From JBFGCM01 sp041581135 (lineage in GTDB: Bacteria; Actinomycetota; Acidimicrobiia; Spongiisociales; UBA5794), in assembly GCA_041581135.1 (NCBI GenBank), contig JBFGCM010000063.1, forward strand, positions 1-22,599: 22,599 bases of DNA, in the 5' to 3' direction. Positions 6,504 to 13,542 of the stretch are shown one piece after another; positions within the stretch are counted from its first letter, which is position 1, and each line of letters starts with the position of its first letter. A model generated the notes under the pieces. That model had not been told where the DNA came from, ran no database searches, and saw only the letters and a program-made list of their open reading frames with translations. The translations under genes were made by a program, and so were the position numbers.

Positions 6504-7756
6504 TGGCTGAATTCCCGGTAGCAACGAGCCCGGCTCCCGGTGTGATGGGAGTGGATTGGGAGAACCGAGTCGACTTCGAGCGTCTCCGGCAGTACCGCCT
6601 CGAGCGGGTCCGCATGATGCTCGACGAGTTCGACCTCGGAGCGGTGCTCCTCTTCGAAACGTCGAACATCCGCTACGCCACCGCCACCCAGATCGGCTAC
6701 TGGGCCTTCAACAAGGGAGAACGGTGGGCCCTCGTCACGAAGACGGGTCGGCCCAAGATCTGGGACTTCGGTTCTGCGGCGAAGGCGCACCGTCTGCAGC
6801 TCCCGCACATGTACGACACGCAGAACTCCGTCGGTGGCAACACGGGTTTGCAGGGCGCCATCGGGCCAGAGACCGGGCTGCACGCTCGGGCGGTGCAAGA
6901 GATCAAGGGCGCCCTGGAGGACGCCGGGGTGGCGAACGAGAAGCTCGGCGTCGACATGGCCGAAACCGCTGTGCTGCTCGCGTTGCAGGATGCCGGCCTC
7001 GCCGTGGTGGACGGCCAGCAGGCGATGATGCGAGCGCGGGAGATCAAGAGCCAGGACGAGATCGTGTTGCTCACCCAGGCCTGTGCCATGGTCGACGGCG
7101 TGTACCAGGACATCTACGAGATGCTCAAGCCCGGGATCCGTGAATCAGACGTCGTCGGCATGGCGCATGCCCGGCTCTTCGAGATGGGCTCGGAGTTCGT
7201 GGAGGCGATCAACTCGATCGCCGGCGAGCGATGCAGCCCCCACCCCCACGTGTTCAGCGACCGCATCATCCGGCCCGGCGACCAGGCGTACTTCGACATC
7301 ATCCACGCCTTCAACGGGTACCGCACCTGTTACTACCGCACCTTCGTGGTGGGGCGGGCGACCCAGGCCCAACACGACGCCTTCAAACAGTCCCGTGAGT
7401 GGATGGACGCCGCCATCGACCTGGTCAAGCCCGGCACCACCACGGATCAGATCGCCAAGGTGTGGCCCCGCGCCGAGGAGTTCGGCTTCGAGGACGAGAT
7501 GGATGCGTTCGGGCTCCAATTCGGCCACGGCGTCGGGGTGGGATTGCACGAGCGCCCCATCATCAGCCGGCTCAACTCGCTGGAGACGCCCGTCGAGATC
7601 CAGGAGGGGATGGTCTTTGCGCTGGAGACCTACGCCCCGGCGGCCGACGGCCGTTCCGCCGCTCGCATTGAAGAGGAGGTGGTGGTCACCGCCGACGGTT
7701 GCAAGGTGATCACGCTGTTCCCCTGCGAAGAGCTCATGGTGGCGAATGCCTACTGA
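6503..7756 (+). CDS. M24-family (creatinase/aminopeptidase P fold) hydrolase with altered metal site
   Basis: A 417-residue protein with an N-terminal creatinase-like domain (about 20-180, including SNIRYATATQIGYWAFNKGE) and a C-terminal pita-bread domain. Ligand positions: D265 (YFDIIHAF), C276 where the family has its second Asp exactly 11 residues later (GYRTCYYRTF), H342 (GHGVGVGLHERP), E375 (FALETYAP) and E390 (RIEEEVVV). Family members include Xaa-Pro peptidases, creatinase, ectoine hydrolase and the DMSP lyase DddP, so peptidase activity should not be assumed. The Cys substitution and catabolic setting favour a small-molecule substrate. The start is ATG 6503, coupled to the bicupin stop (TGATG); upstream in-frame codons only overlap the bicupin. 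Its 3' end overlaps the E1 alpha start by 11 bases. Confidence 0.85.
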   Translation: MAEFPVATSPAPGVMGVDWENRVDFERLRQYRLERVRMMLDEFDLGAVLLFETSNIRYATATQIGYWAFNKGERWALVTKTGRPKIWDFGSAAKAHRLQLPHMYDTQNSVGGNTGLQGAIGPETGLHARAVQEIKGALEDAGVANEKLGVDMAETAVLLALQDAGLAVVDGQQAMMRAREIKSQDEIVLLTQACAMVDGVYQDIYEMLKPGIRESDVVGMAHARLFEMGSEFVEAINSIAGERCSPHPHVFSDRIIRPGDQAYFDIIHAFNGYRTCYYRTFVVGRATQAQHDAFKQSREWMDAAIDLVKPGTTTDQIAKVWPRAEEFGFEDEMDAFGLQFGHGVGVGLHERPIISRLNSLETPVEIQEGMVFALETYAPAADGRSAARIEEEVVVTADGCKVITLFPCEELMVANAY

Positions 7757-8807
7757 TCCGCGGTACGACTACTCGCTCCGGGAGCCTCGGGTTCCCAGCC
7801 TGCCCGGCTGGTCGCCGGAAGACGGCGAGGTGACCATGGACGTGCGTCTCGACCTGTATCGCACCCTCCACGAGCTGCGTCAGTTCGAGAAACGCGCCTA
7901 CGACCTCTTCATGCAGAACCTGGTCAAAGGCACGAGCCACCTGTCGCTCGGCATGGAAGCCGTGGCTGCCGGCTTCGGTGTCGCCATGCGTGAGGACGAC
8001 TACACGTTCGCCACCTACCGGGGTCATGCGCACTCGCTGGCGCGCGGGATGGAGCTCGGTCCGGCCATGGCAGAGCTGCTGGGGCGAGAGAACGGGATCC
8101 TCGGCGGCAAGGGCGGATCGATGCACCTCACCGATGCCGCCAACGGGATGATGGGCTCCTACGCCATCATCGGGGCCCACCTGTGTATCGCCAACGGGGC
8201 GGCATGGTCGGCCAAGCTGCGCGGGACCGATCAAGTGGCAGTCGCGTTCTTCGGGGATGGAACGACCAACATCGGGGCGTTCCACGAGGCACTGAACATG
8301 GCAAAGGTCTGGGAGCTGCCGGTCGTCTTCGTGTGCGAGAACAACCTCTACATGGAGTACACGCCCATCGACTTCGTCACGGCAGTGAGCAACCCCGCCG
8401 CCGATCGCGCCGCGGCGTACGGGCTGGAGCGCATCGTCATCGACGGCAACGACGCCGACGTCGTCTACCTCACGGCGACGGCCGCCATCGAGCGGGCCCG
8501 CACCGGTGGCGGACCATCGCTCATCGAGGCGGTCACGTACCGCTCAGGTGGGCACTCTCGAGCGGACCCGGGCAAGTACCGACCCCCGGAGGAAGTGGAG
8601 GCCTGGAAGGGGCACGACCCGATCCCGATCTACCACCAGCGTCTGCTGTCACTCGGCACGCCAGAAGACAGTCTGTCAGCCATTCAGCGCGAGGTGGCAC
8701 AAGCGGTTGATGCAGCCACCGAGTTCGCCAAGCTCGGCAGCCCTCCGGGGCCAGAGTCGTTGTTCACCGAGGTGTGGGCGGACGGGGGGTCGAGTTGGCG
8801 GAATTGA
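7746..8807 (+). CDS. Thiamine pyrophosphate-dependent dehydrogenase E1 component, alpha subunit
   Basis: A 353-residue protein of the acetoin/pyruvate dehydrogenase E1 alpha family. The TPP/Mg motif starts at GDGTTNIGAFHEALNMA (170-186) and closes with VFVCENN. Other family blocks are FATYRGHAHSLARG and GGKGGSMHLTD, and the C-terminal TYRSGGHSRADPGKYR is the phosphorylation-loop region. With the beta subunit it would decarboxylate a 2-oxoacid and transfer the acyl or hydroxyalkyl group to a lipoyl carrier. The start at ATG 7746 overlaps the M24 stop; ATG 7836, preceded by GAGG at 7827-7830, would remove an unusual 30-residue N-terminal extension and may be the real start. It overlaps the beta-subunit gene. 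Confidence 0.9.
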   Translation: MPTDPRYDYSLREPRVPSLPGWSPEDGEVTMDVRLDLYRTLHELRQFEKRAYDLFMQNLVKGTSHLSLGMEAVAAGFGVAMREDDYTFATYRGHAHSLARGMELGPAMAELLGRENGILGGKGGSMHLTDAANGMMGSYAIIGAHLCIANGAAWSAKLRGTDQVAVAFFGDGTTNIGAFHEALNMAKVWELPVVFVCENNLYMEYTPIDFVTAVSNPAADRAAAYGLERIVIDGNDADVVYLTATAAIERARTGGGPSLIEAVTYRSGGHSRADPGKYRPPEEVEAWKGHDPIPIYHQRLLSLGTPEDSLSAIQREVAQAVDAATEFAKLGSPPGPESLFTEVWADGGSSWRN

Positions 8808-9775
8808 GCTATCGCGACGCGGTCGCATATGGCATCGCCCAAGAGATGCGGCGGGATCCCACCCTCGTGATGCTCGGCGAGGACATCGCCGCCGCCGGCG
8901 GGGTGTTCAAGACCACGGTCGGGCTACTGGATGAGTTCGGGCCCGATCGGGTGCGCGACACCCCGATCTCGGAGCAGGCCATCCTCGGGGCGGCGATGGG
9001 TGCGGCGATGACCGGCATCCCGGTGATCGCCGAGATCATGTTCTCGGACTTCATCGCCGTCTGCTTCGACATGCTGGCCAACGAGATCGCGAAGAGCCGT
9101 TACATGACCAACGGCCAGGTGAGCTTCCCACTCGTGGTGCGCACGGCCAACGGCGGTGGGGCCCGGTTCGGAGCGCAGCACTCCCAGTCGGTGGAGAACT
9201 GGTGCATGATGATCCCCGGCCTGAAGGTGGTGGCACCGTCCACCCCGGCCGATGTCGTCGGACTCATGGCGGCGTCGGTGCGTGACCCGGATCCGGTGGT
9301 CTTCTTCGAGCACAAGTCGCTGATGGCCACGTCCGCGGAGATCCCCGGCGGCGAGATCATCGACCAGCTCGGCACCGCCCGGGTTGTCAGGGAAGGGGAC
9401 GACGCCACCATCGTGGCGCTCGCGCTCATGGTGCCGCGGGCCATGGAAGCCGCCGAGCAGTTGGCCGAGCGGGGCATATCGGCGGAGGTCATCGATGTCC
9501 GGTCCCTGGTGCCGCTCGACACGCAGACGATTCTCGATTCCGTCGGCAAGACGGCTCGGCTCTACACCGTCGAGGAGAACCCACGGCTGTGTGGCTGGGG
9601 CGCCGAAATCTCGTCGATCGTCGGCGAGGAAGCCTTCTGGGATCTCGACGGCCCGATCATCAGGATCACCACCCCGCACATTCCGCTCCCAGCCGCAGAT
9701 TCACTCGAGGACCTGGCCTTGCCGTCCGTCACGCGCATCGTCGAGACCGTGGTCGAGTCCATGGACCGGGCATGA
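8795..9775 (+). CDS. Thiamine pyrophosphate-dependent dehydrogenase E1 component, beta subunit
   Basis: A 326-residue transketolase-like E1 beta. It begins AELSYRDAVAYGIAQEM and continues VMLGEDIAAAGGVFKTT, the GED block that contacts TPP. RVRDTPISEQAILGAAMGAA and the C-terminal domain segments EVIDVRSLVPLDTQTI and LYTVEENPRLCGWGAEI are standard. It forms an alpha2beta2 E1 with the preceding gene. I use TTG 8795 because the family starts here and a G-rich SD-like run precedes it; GTG 8774 in the same frame adds seven residues. The start overlaps the alpha stop by 13 bases, and the stop overlaps the next ATG (ATGA). No E2 or E3 gene is in the window, so the acyl acceptor must come from elsewhere or the E1 works alone. 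Confidence 0.9.
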   Translation: MAELSYRDAVAYGIAQEMRRDPTLVMLGEDIAAAGGVFKTTVGLLDEFGPDRVRDTPISEQAILGAAMGAAMTGIPVIAEIMFSDFIAVCFDMLANEIAKSRYMTNGQVSFPLVVRTANGGGARFGAQHSQSVENWCMMIPGLKVVAPSTPADVVGLMAASVRDPDPVVFFEHKSLMATSAEIPGGEIIDQLGTARVVREGDDATIVALALMVPRAMEAAEQLAERGISAEVIDVRSLVPLDTQTILDSVGKTARLYTVEENPRLCGWGAEISSIVGEEAFWDLDGPIIRITTPHIPLPAADSLEDLALPSVTRIVETVVESMDRA

Positions 9776-11076
9776 GCACCAAGCTGCTGATCACGGGTGG
9801 CACGGTCCTCTCCCTCGACCGGTCACTCGGCAATCTGACCGAAGCCGACGTGTTGATCGAGGATGGTCGTATCACCGAAGTAGGTGCGTCGCTGCGGGCT
9901 CGCAATGCCGAGACCGTTGACGCGTCCAACGCCATCGTCATGCCGGGATTCGTGGACGTGCACCGCCACGTGTGGCACACCTTGCTGCGCAACGCCGGTG
10001 CGGGCATGGTCTCGCCAGCACAGGTCGGGCCGCACTACACGGCCGACCACGTGTATGCCGCCACGCTTGCCGGCCTGCTTGGGGCGGTTGCGGCCGGCAT
10101 CACGTCGCTCGTCGATTGGGCCGACCTCGGCACGGAGCCGACGGTCGTCGAGGCTGCGCTTCAGGCGCATCAAGACGCCGGCCTCCGCACCGTCTACGTG
10201 GCAGCCCAGGCCCCCTGGACGGATGCCGCCCATGACCCGGCGTCCCTCGACGCCGTCGTGGGCCTTGACCGTGGTGACAACGTTGACATCGCATTCGGCG
10301 CACCGGACCCCGGTCGCGACCATGCCGCCACCCGAGGTGGGTGGCAGGTAGCCCGCAGTGCCGGACTGCGGATCCACGCCCATGTCGGGACAGACGCGGC
10401 GTCCGCCGGGGTCGTCGCCGGCCTCGGCGAGGCTGGTGTGCTGGGTGAGGACGTGACGCTCGTCCACTGCACGAATCTCGACGGTCGCGATCTCGATGCC
10501 GTCGCGGCTTCGGGCGCCGGCGTGGCGTTGACGCCCTCGATGGAGATGACGGCGGGTATGGGCTCGCCTCCGCTGCAAGCCCTCATCGACCGTGGTATCC
10601 GGCCGGGCCTCGGGGTCGGCAGCGAGATGGAGGCGCCGGGCGACCTCTTCGCGCAGATGCGTGCCGGCAACTCCGTCCAACACGCAACGCTCTTCGACCT
10701 GAAGCTCGCCGGGAAGGGCGGGGTTCCCAACCTGCTCACCACCCGGGACGTCATCCGCTACGCCACGGTCGACGGGGCTCGAACCGTCGGTCTCGGCGAC
10801 ATCGCCGGGACGCTGACCCCGGGCAAGGCGGCCGATGTACTGGTGCTTCGCACCGACACACCGAACATCGCTCCGGTCAACGATCCGATCGGCGCCGTGG
10901 TGTGGGGCATGGACACGTCAAACGTCGACTGGGTGTTCGTCGGCGGGCGGGCGCTGGTACGGGAAGGCGAGCTCGACACGGACGTCGCACGCGTCCGGGA
11001 GCTGGCGACGACGGCCCATCAGCAGGTCGCCGTGGCCGCCGGGCTGTTCGCCGATACGGAGACACAACAAAGGTGA
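9772..11076 (+). CDS. Amidohydrolase-superfamily protein (cytosine deaminase/chlorohydrolase type), stand-alone paralog
   Basis: A 434-residue protein. It opens with the composite beta-sandwich strand (KLLITGGTVLSLD), then MPGFVDVHRHVW with H64/H66, IHAHVG with H204, LVHCTNLD with H232, and closes with GTLTPGKAADVLVLRTD. These are metal-site blocks of the ATZ/TRZ and deaminase branch, acting on C-N bonds of ring or amidine compounds. The usual final metal Asp is not in place: a gap-free comparison with the fused paralog in this operon puts G283 (GVGSEME) where that protein has Asp, with E285 two residues on. Activity may therefore be altered or lost. The start ATG 9772 overlaps the E1 beta stop as ATGA, and its own stop overlaps the permease GTG. 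Confidence 0.85.
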   Translation: MSTKLLITGGTVLSLDRSLGNLTEADVLIEDGRITEVGASLRARNAETVDASNAIVMPGFVDVHRHVWHTLLRNAGAGMVSPAQVGPHYTADHVYAATLAGLLGAVAAGITSLVDWADLGTEPTVVEAALQAHQDAGLRTVYVAAQAPWTDAAHDPASLDAVVGLDRGDNVDIAFGAPDPGRDHAATRGGWQVARSAGLRIHAHVGTDAASAGVVAGLGEAGVLGEDVTLVHCTNLDGRDLDAVAASGAGVALTPSMEMTAGMGSPPLQALIDRGIRPGLGVGSEMEAPGDLFAQMRAGNSVQHATLFDLKLAGKGGVPNLLTTRDVIRYATVDGARTVGLGDIAGTLTPGKAADVLVLRTDTPNIAPVNDPIGAVVWGMDTSNVDWVFVGGRALVREGELDTDVARVRELATTAHQQVAVAAGLFADTETQQR

Positions 11077-12095
11077 CCGCCCGATCCACTCCGTCAACCG
11101 CCCTCACGGCGTTCGTCGTCGCCTCGCGATACATGCCGGTGTACGTGGCGCTGCTGCTGCTGTTCGTCGTAGCGGCCATCTGGGTGCCCGAGACATTGAG
11201 CAGACCGGCGCTGTCGGCGATCGCGCCGTTCGGAGCGCTGTTGGGCATCACGGCCTTGGGTCAGATGCTCGTGGTCATGACGGGAGGCATCGATCTGTCC
11301 ACTCCCGGCACGCTCACGCTCGCCGCCATGATCATGGTCGGCGTCGGCGAGCAGGCGAACGACCGTATCGGCCTCGCCATCCTGGTGGCTATAGGCGCCG
11401 CCGCGCTGATCGGCCTGGTGAACGGCATATTGATCGGCGGCATCAAGCTGAACGCGCTCATCGTGACACTTGCCGTGGGCCAGGTCGTCACCGGGGTGGT
11501 CAGCCGATACGTCCGTACGTTCCCGGTGCAGAGCCCGGTACCCACCGACCTCTCGGAGTGGACGTCCACGCGGATACTGGGGGTCAGCCCCATCTTCTGG
11601 ATCGGAATCGCGGTGACGGTGTTGCTGATCCTCGGTCTGCGCTACACGGCGGTAGGCCGACGATTCCAGATGGTGGGCGCGAACCCGGTGTCGTCGCACG
11701 TGGTCGGGGTGCGTGTGACCTTGAACCAGATCCTCGTCTACGTCGCCGCCGCGGTGCTCTACGCCATCGCCGGCATCGCGCTGGCTGGGCTGATTCGAAA
11801 TCCCGGGGTCAACATCGGGTCACCGTATCTGCTCGGCCCCATCGCCGCGGTCGTCATCGGTGGCGCCTCGCTCACGGGAGGCTTGGCCAGCCCCACGTCG
11901 ACGCTCATCGCCGCCTTCTTCCTGACGGGTCTCAATCAGATGATGCGGTCACTCGGACTGCCTACCGCGCTGCAGTTCGTGGTCTTCGGCCTCGTGATCA
12001 TCGGCGGCATGCTCGTGTCCGGCGACCGGATCATCAAGGGCGTCGAGCAGATCCTGCGGGAGCGCCGGCGACCGGCATCAACGGCCCCCACCTGA
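11073..12095 (+). CDS. ABC transporter permease, RbsC/branched sugar type
   Basis: A 340-residue integral membrane protein with eight or more hydrophobic segments, beginning at about residue 23 (VYVALLLLFVVAAIWV). LVVMTGGIDLSTPG is the conserved RbsC-family loop (usually GGIDLSVG), and VVIGGASLTGG near residue 265 is the family's second signature. The C-terminal tail is short, basic and cytoplasmic. In this family the permease forms a homo- or heterodimer; here the partner is most likely the permease half of the fusion gene at 15102. The GTG start (11073) overlaps the amidohydrolase stop as GTGA. Low overall similarity to the fused permease suggests an LsrC/LsrD-like heterodimer rather than a recent duplication. 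Confidence 0.9.
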   Translation: MTARSTPSTALTAFVVASRYMPVYVALLLLFVVAAIWVPETLSRPALSAIAPFGALLGITALGQMLVVMTGGIDLSTPGTLTLAAMIMVGVGEQANDRIGLAILVAIGAAALIGLVNGILIGGIKLNALIVTLAVGQVVTGVVSRYVRTFPVQSPVPTDLSEWTSTRILGVSPIFWIGIAVTVLLILGLRYTAVGRRFQMVGANPVSSHVVGVRVTLNQILVYVAAAVLYAIAGIALAGLIRNPGVNIGSPYLLGPIAAVVIGGASLTGGLASPTSTLIAAFFLTGLNQMMRSLGLPTALQFVVFGLVIIGGMLVSGDRIIKGVEQILRERRRPASTAPT

Positions 12096-12142
12096 ACGTA
12101 CGAGGACTGACTACCCAACGAGAACGGACGTGAGGAGGAAAG

Positions 12143-13516
12143 GTGAAACTGAAATCGATCATCGGCTTCATTGCCATCATGGCGCTAGTTGCCGCTGCGT
12201 GCGGCGATGGAGACGCTGGAGATACGCCGACCACTGCGGCACCAGGCACCACCGCGGCGCCCGGCACCACCGCGGCGCCCGGCACCACCGCGGCGCCTGG
12301 CACAACCATGGCCGCGGGCCCGCTCAGCGAGTTCGGCGAGGACCCGTCGGCGGCGGACCCGGCTCTGATCGAGAAGGCCCTGGGACCGGTGCAGCCCTCG
12401 GATGACGCCAGCTGGAACGTCGTCCTGGCATCGATCGCACGGGCTCATCAGGACCTGGATGACGCCACGATCGCGAAGGCCATGGAGTGCTGGCGCAACC
12501 AGGAGTGCGACACTGGCTCGGGCGGCGAGCTGATCATGGGCTACGCCGACGGCGGCGGTGACACTGTGAACGTGTGGCGCGGTGTGAGCCACATGGAGGC
12601 GATCCTCCAGGCACTGACCTACCCGGAGATCGGCACCATCGTGTCGACCGCGGCCAACTTCGATCCGGATCCGGCCGTGCACGAGAACGGCATCCGATTC
12701 CTCGTGCAACGCGGCGTCGACTTCATCGTCGGGTACCCGGACTTCGGTGTGGCCCTCGCCGGGGTGATCGCCGAGGCAGAGGCCGCCGGGATCCCGTACG
12801 TCTCGTTCTCGGCGGGCTACGTCGGGCTGCCCGGCCAGGAAGGCGCGCTCATACCCGGCCAGGACTACTCGTCCGTTGTGGGCGAGGATCTCTGCGCGCT
12901 CGGTGAGAGCTTCGCCGAGGTCCTCAACGACGGTGTCGGCACCGGCGAGATCGGCATGCTCGGCGGGACCCCGGGCAACGCCCTGACGCTCGGCTGGCAG
13001 CAGTGCACGATCGGCGCGCTCGCCGACGGCGTCGAGCTGGTCAACCCGCCGGCCGACGCCAACTCCACCACCGGCGACACATTCTGGGTGAATACGTTCG
13101 CCCTCGATGCGGTGCGTGGACTGCTCACCACCAACCCCGACATCTCGGGCTGGGTCTACGAGTACTCCGATGGCCTCTTCACAGCGCTGCAGGCATATGA
13201 CGAGCTCACCATTCCGGTGGAGAACCTCACCGTTGCGCTGCGGACCGACGAGCAGACGCTGTTCTGCGATTGGGCGGAACGCGATGAGCCGACGTACAAC
13301 ATCTGGTACTCGGCCGGAGGCAACTTCCAGTCACGCACGGCGGTCACGGCGGCGATGCTCAAGCTGAAGGGCGCCGACATCCCCGGCCAGATCATCGTGC
13401 CCCACGTGATGCGCCAGGTCACCGATGCGGACTGCAACCCGGATCGGGTCAACGCCGTCGTGTCCGGAACCTCGCTGGCGCCGGATGCGGTGCTCGAGCA
13501 GATGTTCAGCGGGTGA
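12143..13516 (+). CDS. ABC transporter substrate-binding lipoprotein (type 1 periplasmic-binding fold)
   Basis: A 457-residue lipoprotein. The signal is short: KLKS, a hydrophobic core, then lipobox VAAAC with Cys20 as the lipidation site. A Thr/Ala/Pro linker (residues 29-59) follows. The mature domain has sugar-binding-family features: TIVSTAANFDPDP, GVDFIVGYPDFGVALAGVIAEA, IPYVSFSAGY, and the hinge segment VRGLLTTNPDISGWVYEYSD. It would be tethered outside the membrane and deliver substrate to the RbsC-type permeases. The GTG start has the strongest ribosome site in the window (GAGGAGGAAAG, 12132-12142), fitting the high stoichiometry of binding proteins. The 47-base gap before it is the largest inside the transporter block. 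The ligand is unknown; relatives bind sugars, nucleosides and other small polar solutes. Confidence 0.9.
   Translation: MKLKSIIGFIAIMALVAAACGDGDAGDTPTTAAPGTTAAPGTTAAPGTTAAPGTTMAAGPLSEFGEDPSAADPALIEKALGPVQPSDDASWNVVLASIARAHQDLDDATIAKAMECWRNQECDTGSGGELIMGYADGGGDTVNVWRGVSHMEAILQALTYPEIGTIVSTAANFDPDPAVHENGIRFLVQRGVDFIVGYPDFGVALAGVIAEAEAAGIPYVSFSAGYVGLPGQEGALIPGQDYSSVVGEDLCALGESFAEVLNDGVGTGEIGMLGGTPGNALTLGWQQCTIGALADGVELVNPPADANSTTGDTFWVNTFALDAVRGLLTTNPDISGWVYEYSDGLFTALQAYDELTIPVENLTVALRTDEQTLFCDWAERDEPTYNIWYSAGGNFQSRTAVTAAMLKLKGADIPGQIIVPHVMRQVTDADCNPDRVNAVVSGTSLAPDAVLEQMFSG
12236..12307 (+). repeat. 18-bp tandem repeat encoding AAPGTT x4 in the lipoprotein linker
   Basis: Four consecutive 18-bp units encode AAPGTT. 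The second and third units are identical at the DNA level (GCGGCGCCCGGCACCACC); the first and fourth differ at synonymous third positions. The repeat keeps frame, so unit gain or loss would only change linker length. Confidence 0.85.
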
Positions 13517-13542
13517 CCGACCGTGGTCCCGAAGGAGCGTCG

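Noticed and set aside
6503..7756. Naming the M24 gene creatinase or the operon a creatinine pathway
   Set aside because: Only fold-level similarity; metal ligands mostly kept, unlike creatinase, and no sarcosine oxidase is present.
10835..12133. 432-codon plus-strand frame across the first permease gene
   Set aside because: Arg/His-rich shadow of the membrane protein in another frame; no recognisable domain.
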